64,000 nt of DNA from Caprimulgus europaeus (Eukaryota; Chordata; Aves; Caprimulgiformes; Caprimulgidae), in contig OU015538.1 of assembly GCA_907165065.1 (NCBI GenBank), positions 20,723,165 to 20,787,164 of the forward strand. The letters run 5' to 3'. A model generated the notes under the pieces. It was not told where the DNA came from. It ran no database searches and saw only the letters and a program-made list of their open reading frames with translations. The translations under genes were made by a program, and so were the position numbers. How positions within the stretch are numbered: the stretch's first letter is position 1; every line of letters starts with the position of its first letter. Positions 1 through 44,029 of the stretch are shown here, in pieces.

Positions 1-23
1 GAACACCGAGATCAGGGAAAAGC

Positions 24-29
24 TTTATT
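24..29 (-). terminator. EDA: Distal poly(A) signal AATAAA of EDA
   Basis: TTTATT on the plus strand is AATAAA on the gene strand, in the context GGCAAATAAAGCTTTTC. Cleavage 10-25 bases on would fall at about positions 1-14, with a GT-containing downstream stretch running out of the window. Four UGUA motifs lie 20-75 bases upstream, as expected for a strong CFIm-dependent site. Confidence 0.72.
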
Positions 30-51
30 TGCCAAGAAAATATTGACAATT

Positions 52-101
52 TACATAAACTTACATCCTAATTTATATACATTATGTATATTTTATATAC
101 A
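52..101 (-). promoter_or_regulatory. EDA: UGUA cluster with two Pumilio elements
   Basis: On the gene strand UGUA occurs at 98-101, 78-81, 62-65 and 52-55. Two of these extend to the full Pumilio consensus UGUAUAUA (94-101 and 74-81), 20 bases apart. UGUA motifs just upstream of AATAAA are bound by cleavage factor Im, and UGUANAUA by PUM1/PUM2. Binding is inferred from sequence only. Confidence 0.55.
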
Positions 102-2744
102 GATAGTGTCTTGAATAAAGATGTCGAAGCACAAAGCAGCATCAGTCCCTCACCGTGCAGCTCGGACGGGTAACGGGGCAGGGGCTGTGTCTCTCCCCAC
201 TACTCCACACCCGTTATGGTTTTTTGGGGAGTCTGAGAGGCTTCCCCCCAGCTGGGAGTGAGGAGTATGGGGTGGGAGGGGGGGGTCAGTGGGTGCACCC
301 CAAAGCACAGCTGCAGTTGTTCCATCCCCTTTCCCCAAAGCCCAGGGATTTGCCCAGGGCCAGGACCAGTGCCACCAGCCCACAGCGAGTGGGAAGGACT
401 CCCCACACTCCACCTCTTACTGGGAAGGAGAAGAACCATGAAGGAGCTAAAGCACTTTGATCACCTCCCTCCCCACGCAGCTCAGGTGCCCTTTTCTAAG
501 CACCTGGCATTGCTCAGTCAGTGGAAGGACAATGCCAAGTCCCCTGATGGGGACAAGGGGTGGCAGGGAGACCACAACCGCTTACCTGGGTGAGAAGGGT
601 GCTGGAGGGAAGCAAAGCCAGGTAGTTTTGGGTAGAGAGCCATGGCCCAAGCCTTTACTGAAGGGAATCCTTCCCTCAAAAGGGGCCCTGAACACAACAG
701 CCGAGCTGGCATCCCTAGAAACTGTCTGTGGAGAGGAGCTTGGGAGGGAGAAGGGTTTCAGACGATGCATTATATCCCGAGGAGCTGCTGCAGCTGGAGT
801 CCAGCCCAAAGCTGGGCAGCAGAGCCAAGGCATGTAGGTAAGAGCAGGGCCACCAAGCACCGCTGGAGAGGAAGGCTGGCACACGGGAAGCCAGCAGGGA
901 CTGCTTTCGTGTCCACCCTCTCGGACATGCAGATGTTTGTCTATAAATGAAGCACTTCCTTCTGAGTCAAAGAGCTGAGATACATCAAAATTCACAAACA
1001 TCAGAGGGAAAGACTGGAGCAAGGCCCTGTTCCTGCTGGAGTTTGTTAAACCTCCCGTACACATCCTCCTCCCGCTCCTCTGAGCTGCTTCAGGCCTTGT
1101 CGGCTCCCGTTAAAGGGAAGAGGCACCAAAGACGGTGGGACATCACCTGAAGAAGCTTCATACAGAAGCAGCTATGCTACAGCCTAGGTGACCTGCACTG
1201 TAATAACACTTCATTGAGGAGAACCTGCTGCTAGAGAAGCCAAAGAGTTTCAAGTATAAAGACTGCTACAGGAGTGGGGATCCACCCACTCATCCCAGGG
1301 ATGAACACGCCACCTGCAGACAGGTACTCTCTGCTCTCCAACTCCACAGCTCCAACCTGGCCACATCTGCTCATGCTCTGGTGTAACATGAGCATTGGAA
1401 AAAGCCCATTAACACCTCCCAGGGCAGGAACCGCTCCCCTCTGCTCTCCTCCCGCATCCCAGGCACATGCCAGAGAGGGAACCCGACAGCCACGCGTGGG
1501 GTTTTCAGAGAGAAGGGTTCTCCCTCTGCCTCCTCCTGCCCGCGGCCACGGTCAGGAGCAGATCACAGACCCTGCCAGTGGGGGACCAGGAATGCGAGCT
1601 CCATCCATCACGCTCTCCCCGAGCCACTGCCTTATTGATGCCTGCCCCCAAGTCTTGCAGTTCAGGCTGTATTCTAAAGCAATCCTGTTAATGATTTGCT
1701 TAATGTTCTCACTACACACAGCTGTCCCGATTCATTCTTGTCAGAGGAACATGTCCTTCTTAATCCATTTTAAAGGAAAGAAACCACAAAGACTAGTTAA
1801 GTGCCCCTAAGGCTCTTGCTAGTCCAACATGTTAAGGCTAGAAAGGAGGAGAACATATTGAAAAAGAAATAGCAGGCAATTTTTCATGCAGCTATTTTAC
1901 AAACTGCACGCCTCCTGTGAATAGCGAGGCTGGAGCCAAAGCTGGGTGCCCCCGAGAAATATTTATCTCCCAATAACTGCAACACTTGGCAAGTGAGATC
2001 ACTCGCTACGGACGGGGAAAGGCAACGAGAGCCAAGAATGCTCCAGCCAGGGTGGACCCTTCTGCGGTCACATCAGTCGCTCCGGCGCGGTGCTGAGACA
2101 CGTCCGCTCCCAGGTCCCTGCGAGTGACCACCCTGAGCCACCCTCAGCTTGGGGGTGGAGGTCACCACCGAGAGACATGGGTGCAGGACTTGTGCCATTT
2201 GCTACATCTGCTGAAACTTCACTACCCTCTTCAGTTTTTAAAGTTAAAAAAACCCCATGCTCTGAAAAGAAACCCATTTAAAAACAAAAAAACCAACCCA
2301 AGAAAACCCAACCAACACAATCAAAGAACAAAGCCAGGCATGACACAAAAGAGCAATTAGCGCTTCAGCCTCTTCCTCAGCTCCAGCACATCTTATAGCT
2401 TTAGATCTCCCCAGTTGAGGGGAGGTAACGGGAGAGAGTTGCTCAAGAAGCCAAAAGAAACAATAGTGTCCCAGCTCTTCTGTTAGCCACCAGAAATCGA
2501 GTTATGACTAGACTCAGCAGGGCTCAGAGGAAAGAAAAAGTGGTGACTTCACGCTGGACCAGACTTTTTAAATACACATTTCTTTGCTAGAGACTCCATC
2601 ACCACTTATTAGAGCATTTTAGGTAGAAAGGGTGCCAAAAGGAAAGGGGTGGTGGGGGGAGGAAGGATAAAAACCGCATCTAAAAGCAGGACAGTTGCTA
2701 TTAAAACAGAAAAAAAAAATTAAAAAAAAATCCTGTTTGAATAT

Positions 2745-2750
2745 TTTATT
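2745..2750 (-). terminator. EDA: Candidate proximal poly(A) signal in EDA 3' UTR
   Basis: Gene-strand AATAAA in the context AAGAATAAAATATTC is followed within about 15-40 bases by a T-rich run (gene strand, roughly 2731-2710), a typical downstream element. Its use would give a 3' UTR of roughly 1 kb instead of 3.7 kb and drop the Pumilio cluster. No transcript evidence is available. Confidence 0.4.
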
Positions 2751-2865
2751 CTTAAACATGACAAACTTCTTCAGAGTGTTTTCACAAGTACTTGTGTCTG
2801 CTCTACGCGGCTCGGTGAAGCCTGTAGAAATGTGTTCTGGTTTGCAAAATATTAATTAAAAAGAC

Positions 2866-2946
2866 CAAAAAAACCCCCCCAAAAAAACAAAAAAAACCCA
2901 AAAACCAAAACCCAAACCAAACCAAAAGCCCAACAAAACACAAATT
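2866..2946. repeat. A/C-rich low-complexity tract (C-run and AAAACCC)
   Basis: This tract is almost only A and C on the plus strand (G/T on the EDA RNA). Similar but unrelated-length tracts occur at about 2275-2330, 29728-29800, 36841-36862 and 62135-62190. Opposite-strand versions lie at about 48345-48395 and 61265-61325. They may be decayed poly(A)/microsatellite remnants. Confidence 0.6.
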
Positions 2947-3722
2947 GCTGTAACAGCAGCAGTACTTTAAGGCAGCCCCCGTTAGGGCAAGGTACACCTC
3001 TGGGGTCATGGCAGGAGCTGAAAGTAGCAGAGGCGCTGGAACCGGGAATCGGCGTTTTCCTGGGGACGTGGTGATTTCTGGGATGTGGAGGCAGTTTCCT
3101 ATCTGCTAAACCTGCTCTGAGTGAAGCATTCACCTTCCTCCCACCCTGACTGCTCGTGCAGCCTGCTCCAAGCTCTAGCAGAGGCCCTACACCTTCTTTG
3201 CTCGCACTCCTGAGGATGAATGTAAACACCACTCGACCCCGTCTCACCCACCTCCCTTCGCACCCCCTGCCTGTTCCAGTTCAAACTGGGAAGGCAGAAA
3301 AACCAGAAAGCCCTTTTCTTGCTCAGAAGCAGGAGTACCTGGATAGGACAAACATGGACATTTGTTTTCTCCCGCTACTGCCTTGGGATGCTCTTGCTAG
3401 TGCAACATAAAAGCAGAGACCCACACCGCTCTCAGCAAGCCTCGTGTGACCGTCACAGAGCCGAGTATCAGTGCAGTAATACTTGAAATACTGAGACAAG
3501 GCAGACACAACAGCCTCTCTTCCTCACAACGCTTTGCCAACTAGCTTTTTCCATCCAAGTCACAGAAGACAATTGTGCTTCCTGCATTCACATATAGGAA
3601 TAAATAGCTCTGGATCAGTTTTCTTTATGGCCGGATTACAGAACCCCCCTGAAATACTGATACGCTTATGAACAGCAGCACTGTGCAGTCCTGTGAGTTA
3701 TCCTCGGGTGTGCCAAGTTCAT

Positions 3723-34428
<30,706 letters not shown>

Positions 34429-34854
34429 CTGGAAGAAGAAAGACAAGTTTAAGCACCTTTGGCAAGGATGGCTTCACTGAGCAGAGAGATCAGAACCTGA
34501 ATGTCGAATCCTTTCCAGCAGGGATAGCTCTGCTGAGCCGAGGGAGACGCGAGATGGATGCTGAGCTCATCCCAAGGGAAACCACAACCCCCTTGGATGA
34601 AGTCTAAAACTTGGGAAAGCTCAACCTGAAGGGTTTGGACAGGGAGAAGCATCCCCCTGGGGCACAGGGAGCTGCAGCTGGCGTCAGGGGAAGATCTATA
34701 GCTGGAAAAAATCGAACGCCCCAAACGTCGATGCGATCATTCCTAATTATTCTCTGCAAAGCTTGCTCAATCTGGAGCTCTTTCACCAGTGTTACTCACT
34801 GCCAGTAAGTTTTTCCTCTCTCAAGCTCTCTTCTGCAAGCCTCATTAGCTACTG

Positions 34855-35060
34855 AGATTCAAAGGTCTTCAGGGACCTTTAAATCCAATTCAGTACACCA
34901 CATAAATTAACACTTTAAACCTAGAGCAAGTACATCTTTATAACATGATTCTTGCCAAGAGGCACAAATTTTATGTAGCGACCTCTTATTCATGAAAACA
35001 TAGCTGCCGCATTACAAACTCTTTTGACAGTTATTAAATCAACATCCCTACCCAGAAACG
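34855..35060. promoter_or_regulatory. Candidate conserved block just upstream of exon 2
   Basis: Non-repetitive AT-rich sequence about 430 bases upstream of exon 2, including GATTCAAAGGTC (TCF-like), CATAAATTAACAC and CATTACAAAC. It was selected by appearance only. Confidence 0.25.
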
Positions 35061-35689
35061 GGAATTTCTGGTTTAGAAACTTCACCAGCCCTCCCAGCTA
35101 CCCCAGGGTGCAGCAGCTCATCACCAGCAGCATTTTCCCCCCAGCTATTTCCACTTCCTAAAACAAGGAATTTCATCAAATATTAATTAGGAGGCAAACA
35201 CCTCGTTCTGTGGTGTCACCGCACCCGCCAGCAACCAGGGCTGCTCTCCCCAGCACGGGGCTTGCTTTACGCTGAAGAAACCCAATCAAGGTTAATTTAA
35301 GCCATAAATACACACACAAGCCAGATACAGCTTAAGATAAGCACCAAAAAAGCAGCACCAAAGGTTATCAAGTGCATTATTGTTCCGAGAACAAAACCTG
35401 TGGCATCAAAAGCATCTCTGACATAGCAGAGAAGAATAAACTCCCTGAATGGTGAGTTAGAGGAGGGGCTCGTTAAGCTACAGGCCATCAAAGTCCCTAG
35501 CAGAAGTAATAATTACCAAAGGTCCCTCTGCTTTTGGTGTGCCCCAGGGCTCTCACCGCCCCTGGGAGTGCAGGGAGGTGCAGCCCCCACCCGGCACACA
35601 AACACCAGAGGGATTCCCCACGCCAGCTATGGGCACAGGCTGCTTGGAGACCAACTCTAATGAAACCAAGCTTTCCTGAACCACCTTCT

Positions 35690-35984
35690 GAGCAGGAACA
35701 GTAGCAGTAGGACAAGGGAAAATGACTTTAAACTAAGTAAGGGGAGATTTAGACTAGATATAAGGAATAAATTTTTTATGCTGATGGTGGTGAAACTCTG
35801 GCCCAGGTTGCCCAGAGAGGTGGTAGAAGCCCCATTCCTGGAAACACTCAAGGTCAGGTTGGACAGGGCTCTCAGCAACCTGACCTGGTTGAAGATGTCC
35901 CTGCCCACTGCAGGGGGTTGGACTGGATGGACCTTGAAAGGTCCCTTCAACCCAAACTATTCCATGATTGTATGATTCTGTGAA
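35690..35984 (+). mobile_element. CR1 LINE 3' end, plus orientation
   Basis: It reads forward as the CR1 tail: ACTTTAAACTAAG, TTAGACTAGATATAAGGAA, CTGGCCCAGGTTGCCCAGAG, GGACTGGATGGACC, ending in CCATGATTGTATGATTCTGTG with the 8-bp terminal repeat. It is about 295 bp long and antisense to EDA. It is similar to the 62365 copy. Confidence 0.92.
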
Positions 35985-37529
35985 GAAGTAACACGCCAGT
36001 CCTCCCCACTCAGCCTGGTAATGGATGCAACTGGTGGGAACAGAGACAGAAAGAGGACCTTGTCCTAGGGACCACTTCCAGAGCACTTTTAATTACGCAA
36101 GCAATGCCATTTAACCTACAGTGACCAGTGTAAGGGGTTCGAAGAGATCCACCTCTGGATGGAGGCAGCTGCTCAGGACCACCCTCTGGAGCTCTGGGCA
36201 GGGTGGAGGATGGCCAAGCTGGGTCACCATCAAAGGCCAAGTTTCTTGGCCATGATTCAAAGGGTCTGTTGTTCCAGGGGCTGCAGCTGCAGGAGGTCAG
36301 GGGGTGCTGGGCTGCCAGGTCAGCCCATGAAGGACCGCACTGTCCGGCTGGGACAGCTGCACCGGTCAGAAGAGCGAGTGATGCTTTTTCCATGCACCAC
36401 CCCCCGAGATATGATGAATACAATATTCCCTCGTAGCTCTTGGACTCTGCAGCTTTTGGCCTGGACAGAAGGGTGCATGTTGTTGTGCCTTCAATTAAAC
36501 TCATCTACTCCCTGTGACTTGGTGTGGCCGCAACAAGGGAGAGGATTTGCAGAGCAGAACGAGCAGATGTTTGCCACCCATCTAGCAAAGTAGGATTGAG
36601 CCACACAGACAGATGCGAAAGGAGAAAGAACCTTCAGTGGGACGCTGCTGGCTGGACACTAGCACAGCATTACGACACGGAGGTCGCTGAAAGCAACACT
36701 TCACACGTCTGGAAAAGAGGCTGAGGGGCAAGAACGGCTTCTGTGGGCTCCCTCCTGCCGTGGGGAGCAGAGCCGCGGGCTGGGCGGGCGCCTTGGTCAA
36801 CCCACTGTGGCCTTTCCTACAGCTGAACACTTCCCAGCATTTAAAAAAAAACCCAAAAAACCCTTCTCCAGCATTTTAAACACACCCAGAAATATTTTGC
36901 ACCCAGAAATTATTTATGCTTTTAGGAAAACATGGAGCAAACACTTGCAGGGCTTGAATGGGCATTTGCCCACGAAGCTTGGGTGCCCACGCTCACCCCT
37001 CTCAACAGCAAACACACACCTGCTCCCCAAAAAGCAGCTGTATTTGCTCTGTGTAGCTACGTATCAGCAACAGAAAAGCTTGGAATAATCACCATTTCCC
37101 TCCTCCTCCAACCTAAAGCCCTCAAATTCCCTTTAATTTTAGAAACACCACGTAAACCCATTACGACTCCATACTTTTAATCAAGACAATCACTATAGGA
37201 TGTGCAAAAAAGGTCAAAAAGCCAAGAGAGGAAAAATCCCAGGGGAAAACATACCTCAAAATAACCTGGGAAACAATAGTAAAGCCCTGCCTCACCAGAA
37301 CAAATCCGTTCTACCTTGGTTTCTCTCAGGAAAATAAAGAAAAACAAAAGCACTCCTACAAGAGCAGGGGTTTGCTCGACAGCCGCATGCAGAACCCGCG
37401 CTGGAAACGAGCTGCTCGGGGATGTCAGGGGGGAACCTCCAAAATAACACAGCCTGCAGTCACAGAAATTCACCTTGTTTGTGAGGACGGATATTCCACA
37501 CACCACAGAAGTAAGAATAAAGAGATACA

Positions 37530-37563
<34 letters not shown>
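37530..37563. repeat. (TG)n(TA)n microsatellite
   Basis: About eight TG units pass directly into about eight TA units. It is a compound dinucleotide repeat that is likely polymorphic. Confidence 0.95.
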
Positions 37564-38024
37564 AAAATATATTTTTTTCCTTAAGGTACCATAAAATAGG
37601 AAGCTTTCTTCAGACTGTGGAACCCAAACGAACCACAGAGTTATGGCTGGATACACAAACCACATGCAATAAGAAAAACAATGCTGGAATAACTGTGAAA
37701 AGTTTGCACATTTCACTGCACCCCTCTGCAAATGCCTGAAATAACGCTCATCCCTCAGCAAGACTTTATAGGAATGAAGATTCACTGGGCACCAAAGGAA
37801 TGGGCAAACAGCTGGAAAATGAGAGAAGTGGAAAAAATATAATAGTAAAATATAACCCCACTTATGCAATGATGCACAAAAGGAATATTTTTTCCCTGAG
37901 GCAGAGCCAAGTTGGTGGGCAGAACCGGCGCCTTCTTCCCCACGAGCCGCGGAACGGGGACACGCACGCACGCGCTCAGGTGCACGAGCCACTTTCAGTG
38001 AAAAGTGGATTCCTGCAAAGTCTT

Positions 38025-38280
38025 TCAGAGCGTATTTATCACTAACAAAAGCCCCCCAAGAACTCCATGCTGTATTACAAAGTTGGCTTCCAATTAATCA
38101 TGAGAAAGCTAGAGACCAGACAGCTTCACATCTAATTGATAAACCCCACGTGCTCCTACAGCACACTGTCCTAAAGAGGAAACCAAAAAAGCATGAGATC
38201 ATCCTCTTGCATTATTGTTTAATGGTATTGTTCAAGTCCAATTCCCTCATCATGGGCAGTTTTGGAGACCATTAGTGTGA
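38025..38280. promoter_or_regulatory. Candidate conserved non-coding block
   Basis: AT-rich and non-repetitive, with homeodomain-like CCAATTAATCATG (38091-38103), TCTAATTGATAAAC and GCATTATTGTTTAATGG. It stands out from the decayed flanking sequence. It is unverified. Confidence 0.28.
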
Positions 38281-39719
38281 GATGCTACCAGGGAGGCGAA
38301 GCTCTGCAGAGGATTCTCTGCAAGCAATGCTGCTGTTGTTCTGGCGCTCTGAGTTCAGCTCTCGGAGGTTGTGGTTCAGAGCAGCAGCTGTTTGAATATC
38401 AGCCCCATTGTCCTCCATCAGAACTTTGCCTCTGGTAACACGTGGTGCAAAAAATAAAATTAAATAAAAAATTAAGTAATTATTTATTTTCAAGCAGGCT
38501 AGAAAGAAGTTTGGGGAGTAGTTCTGCTTTATTGAAAAAACCCAACCCAAACCCATCCAACATATTTTAAGCCTTGTTTTTGTCATCATTACTTTTCCCT
38601 CATAGAAATGCAAGAAGCAAAACCAGTAAACAATTCCCATTTCAACATGACCAGAATTCATCCATGATGTCCTGTCTGCAAGACAAGCCACAGCCCTGAA
38701 AGCAAAACTCTTGTAACCTGATATATACCATGAGCCAGCCGTGGTCAGAGGCAGCGATGGAGAGAGTAAAGATTGTCTTTTCTAGAAGCTGGAATTCTCA
38801 TATCCCGTTTTCTTCCCCCAAATCTGGTGTTTTGAGCCCAGCTTGGCTGCCTGCATCCTTTCCAGGGGTCTGGAGAAGGTTACACACCATCCTCTGCAAA
38901 CCCTTCCACCAGCTCAAGTATGGTCCTCTCCTTCAGGCCTGCCCATAACTCTTCTTGTCCCTATTTCTTCTTCTCTCACTGCTCCCCTCTGTCCTTCCTC
39001 CCCTCCTGATGCCAGCCACATCCTGCTCTTGCCAGCTCTTCACCCCGAAGCCCGAGGTCCCAGGGACACAAACCATCAGCCTTGAGTTGATCTGAAAGCC
39101 CACCACAACTCCCCTTCATTCTAATCTTCACATAAGGATCCTCACTGAGCTTTTCAGACTCAACAGTGATCTTTAAAAGCTTTTTTTTTTCTCCCCAAGC
39201 TATGAGGCAAAACAATTGCTATCATCTAGAGAATAAAAGCACCAGCAATGCTAATGAGTTTATCCAAAGCCATGTGGGGAGTTTGGGTGGAAGGAGGGAC
39301 TCAGTGATGCCTCTGGGTGGGAGATGTAACAGCAGAACCACCTCCATCCCAGCACTCAGGAGGAGCTTTATAACAAGTGACACCCAAGGAGCCAAGCAAG
39401 TCTTTGGCTATCAGGAAACAGAAATGACCTTGGTCTGCTAGCTGGAGGTGGAGCAGGTAACACCATGGACCAGTGGCACGGCACCAGCCGCCGCCAGCGA
39501 TGCCCTCCTTGGTAGATCCATGGCCCTTACCATGCCCCACTGCTCCTAAAGCAGCAGATCTGAGACGTTCTCGATCTGCTGAGCATTTCTGTCCTCGGGT
39601 TGGAAAGCCTTTCCAAAGAGAACTGCGCAATCCCAGCTTCCAGAGGCCAGTGAGTCACGCTCCTGGGTCTTCTAGGCACTGTGGTAACAGAAAATCATTA
39701 GAGAACAATAAAAGAAGAG

Positions 39720-39865
39720 GGAGCATATTTTCCTAAGTTTTTATTGGTATTTTAACTTCATTACCCAGGAAAGCCACTGTATTTTTCAGCACAGAACATT
39801 AAATCCAATTGCCAGTTATCAATTTAAGCCTCGTTACACACTGACAAGCAAAGCGAATTAATTGT
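39720..39865. promoter_or_regulatory. Candidate conserved non-coding block
   Basis: It contains TTTTTATTGG, ATCCAATTGCCAGTTATC and GCGAATTAATTGTCATTGG, dense in homeobox and SOX-like words (ATTGTC). It was selected by appearance only. Confidence 0.25.
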
Positions 39866-42800
39866 CATTGGAGGGTACAAGGCAACTCCTCAACTTTCCT
39901 TCAGACCTGAGCCCTTCCCAGAAACTCCCCTCTCCATTCCCCCTTTTTATGTGTTACAGAGCTGGAAGAAGCAGTCCCAGACACAGGACAGTGGTCATCT
40001 TCTCCCACACTGCCAGCTCCCAGAGTCACAGCCACCAAACTTTCACTGCCAAACTGATCACCTCTATCAACAAACGTTGATTAAGCATTTTAAATTTCAT
40101 TCCATGCTCAGCAGTAAAATGGCTAGATCAAACCAATCCACCAAATGCCACACCAGAAACAAATCTTTAAAACAAAAGCATTCTTTTCCCCCTACAAAAA
40201 GACCTTCAAAATCAGGAGCAGGTCGCTCTCTTAACATCTACTACAGGTAGCAAATTCCAGCAAGGGAGGCAGGAAGGTGAGTTGAAGCTGTACACTGATT
40301 AAACCTCGACTGGAACTGCCCAGCTCGTGATGGAAGACGTCACTCCCCGATGTGAAGTGCCTCACTGCGTGTCCCCCACAATACAATGTCATCTCATGGT
40401 GGCTTCCCCAACTATGTCAAGTCTAGAGGCTTTGGACAACAGACCAAGCCAGCTTCTGCACATCCCATCAATTCAGCTTAGCTCAATATGCAACCTACCA
40501 AGTATTTGTACTTCCACCCCCGATTCATTGCTCTTTTTCCACCTGTTAACTCTTCTTTGTCAAGAGTCAGCTCAGCACCACCTCTGCTCCTTCCATCTCT
40601 TTCTGTGTTAACCACAGACCACGCACACAAAAAGAAGTTTTCATAGCAATGTGCTTTAAACTCTCCAGGTTGGACACCACCTCCATGGAGCAAAGCTCCA
40701 GGTGTGCTCTTCCAGCCCTGGTTTTGGTGGTCCTACTAGGGAAGAGCAACAGGACTTTCTGTTGACTTGGGAATCCAAGTCTTCTCCTGGGAGCACCCTG
40801 CCTTGGTCCAGGGGCACACATTACCCAAGTCATGGCTGATGTGCTCTATTTTCAGCTGCTGGTACGTGGCTTTAGCTGAGAGGGAGAGCTTCACCCATGC
40901 AAAAACCTCAGCCACAGCAATGAAAGCACGAGCTCCACAGACACTGCTGAGGAGACAAGATGTGAGGCTGAGGTCAGAGCTGCAGGGTAAATGCAAGATG
41001 AAAGCAGTTCTGGGCCAACACTGATACGGAGTCACACCACAGGTAACGCCTGGTGGCACATCCCCACATCTGGGTCATGGGGATGAGAGGTGCCAACGTC
41101 CACACACGACATCTCCTACTTCTACCTGGAAGCAAAGGGTGCTGACCACAGGTATGGGTCTTTACCACACACCTGGATAACTACCCAAGGATCTCACCCT
41201 GGCAGGTCTAAAGCAGAAGTCAGCTGTGGGAGAACAAGACTGCAATGGACAATTCTATGAACAGTGGTGTCTTCTGCACTTTTAAAAAAAGAAGAGGAAA
41301 TAAAGTGTAAGTGAAGGGGAAACCTGATCCAGCTGAATACACCACTCACCTTTTACTTTCTATCAACTCAGCAATGCACTTAAATCCTGACAAGTAAGAA
41401 CATGGCAGAAGCAGCAGACAGATGGATTTGCTCTTCACAGGAAGCACGTAACTTTGGAGAAGGAAGGTTCTGGCATTCCTTCAGCACAGGCAGAATAACC
41501 CCCACAGCCCCAAGAAACACACCTTCCATCACAGATCTCCATATAAATTTGTTTTCAGCATAAAAGGGAACCAGGCACAACCCAAATCCTTGGGTTACAT
41601 ATGCACCACAGCTCTAAATGATGTTGTAGGAGCACCTAAAGAGCTCTGTTTGACACCAAACCAACATCATCTTAAACCTAGAAGACCATGGTTTGGTTCA
41701 CAAGGTTGTCTGCCCAAATACTCATCTGGAGACACCCTTCTGCAGAGCTACCTTGGTCTGGAGGTGAGCTGGTGACCCCCATGAGGACATCAGATGGAGG
41801 TGAGATGCTGCCAGCACTGCAGGCAGACATGACCTCGGCAGCGTGCACACCACGCACGGCACAGAGCAAGGGCTGAGGTTTCCAATTTATTACACCTGTT
41901 GGCTCTGAAAGGGAAAGCTCAAAACACAACCCAGATGTTAGGTAGAACAAGGTCAAAGCTGAGTTTAACACCATATATGAAGACACCTGTAGCAGATTTT
42001 TTAATGGTAGCAGGAGATCCCTGCTGCAGGCTCCCCGTCACACAGCAGAGCGGCAGGAACCGAGCGCTCTGCCGGGAACACGCTGCTGCAAACACGGAGC
42101 AGTATCAATGTCAGAGCAAGGTGAGGAACTTAAATCAGTTCCTGTCGCTCCCAAGGAAATCCCGTTTCGCTGTGAGCCGGCGCCAGACACAGATCTGCTG
42201 TCCATTACCATCAATTCGCAGGTTGTCACATTTTAATTAGCCGTCCTCGGCTTCTTCAGTCCCATTGCCAGCCAGCTGGGCTACGTCCCCCTCCATATGG
42301 AGGTCACGGCTTCTTCTCCTGCACACCACCAGCAATTCTGGCCTTATTTTAGCATTTAGATTATCAAAGCACTTGTGCACTTGGACAAAGCACTGTGCAC
42401 GCCTGCTTTAGGGGAAAACCCTCTCAGCTTCAGTGACTGGGCATCTCCTCCTTCTAGCTGCTCTGCTTTTCTCCATCTGCGCCTTTGCTCGTGCTTTCTC
42501 ACCACCTAGATCTTCTCCAGCACATCCAGGACAGAATGAGGTCAATAGCACAATCCTCCTCCCCAGAGCCATAATACCTCTTAAAAAAAACCCTCCCCAA
42601 ATCAGGCATTGCTCCAGCAAAGAGGTTCAGGGCTCTGCTGCTCTGCTTGGAGCACCTCCATCGCCAGGTGAAACAAAGAACTGGGGTCTCTGCTGCCTGC
42701 AATGGCTTACCCTCAGCAACCCTTGGGTCTCCTCCTTAGGAGAACATTTCCTTTTGCTGTGTTTAAAAACATTTTTCAGAATACCTGGCATGTCCTGTTA

Positions 42801-44029
42801 GCCATGACAGGAACACTGACCTCATCTGGCTTCCACAACCAAGAGAACATGAACCATAATGGGACGGAGAGACCGTTCCCAGGCGATGCTGTTGGGTCAC
42901 TCTCCACTGAGTGTGCTTCTCTTCCACCCAACACCTCCAACTTGCACTGCTTTCAGATGTTTCTCACAGGACAGGAGCAGTGGAGTCCCAACACCTCAGA
43001 GCAGTTTGTTGAGCAAATAGGCATCTCTTTTTGAGCCCCATCTCCAAAGCAGATATACCCTCAAGGCGGTAAAGCCACCTCTTCTTGCAAGAGGGGACCA
43101 ACCAGCAGAAGACACAACCAGATCCTGCTCTGGAGCTTTCCACTGAGGATATGGCCACAGGAACTGGACTGATGGCATTTTTCAGTTCTCTGATATTTGT
43201 CCTCTTATCTTTGGAAATTCTACATAAACCATGGCCTGAGATGGGACCGGTTACATCAAAGAACGGGTCTGGGTTCACCCACTGGGATGATTCCTACAGT
43301 GGGAAGTTACAGGAGAACATTTGTCAGACACTGGAGCTGATACTTTCTCTATAAGCTTAATTCTGCCCTTGCTCTCAGACATCCACTCCTACCCCCCCCT
43401 TTTTTTTTTAATCTTTAAAAAACTTCATAATTTTGAAATATTTTTGCTAAAAACTGTTCAGATGGGTCAAGTTTTAAAAACATTTTTCCTTGCTCCATAA
43501 CAAACCAAAGTCTTCTTCTAAGAGTGGTTTTTTTTCTCCTTTCAGCAGAAGGCTTTTAAAAAAATCCCATTTTCTAAATCTGGATGTTAAAACAGGCCTT
43601 CAGCTATGATTAATTTTTATGTCATTTTATTGGAAGGAGAAAAATGGAAAGGAAGGAAACAGGAGGAAGGAATCAAGTAGCCCAAATCAAATAGCATTGC
43701 TATTAAAAGAAAAAACAAGTCCATTGTAAATGTAACATCTATGAAATAACGCAGCCAGGACAAGGAGACACAAAAATCTGCCAGAACAACTGGGAAACCA
43801 TCTCCAATTATTGCATTTAAAATAATTCCCATATTCCAGCCCTCAATGAAAAAGCAAAAAAAATGAGAATAAACTAATTGCTGACTTTTCAGCTGCTGAT
43901 TCCCGTGGTGCAGCAGATCCCCACTCAGCAGACAGTTCATAACCTCAGATCTGAGTTGATTTCCATCTGGTGAAGGTTTTTGTGCCAACCCCGTACCCGC
44001 AGGAACGCGTGGCACCGAGGTGGGTGCCG

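Larger units (their letters stand above)
1..3722 (-). other. EDA: EDA 3' untranslated region (inferred)
   Basis: Downstream of the TAG at 3723 on the minus strand there is no coding frame with support, and the stretch ends near position 1 with a canonical AATAAA. By memory the human EDA 3' UTR is also several kilobases long, so 3.7 kb is a normal size. It contains A/C-rich low-complexity runs (about 2225-2330 and 2866-2946), a T-rich run on the sense strand near 2710-2730, and a UGUA cluster near the end. The small open frames within it have no recognisable domains. The extent is inferred from the poly(A) signals, not from transcripts. Confidence 0.75.

Noticed and set aside
37177-37992. 271-residue minus-strand frame with hydrophobic stretches
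   Set aside because: No recognisable domain; it crosses a TG/TA microsatellite (HTHTHTH and IYIYIY runs) and A-rich tracts. A long chance frame is most likely.
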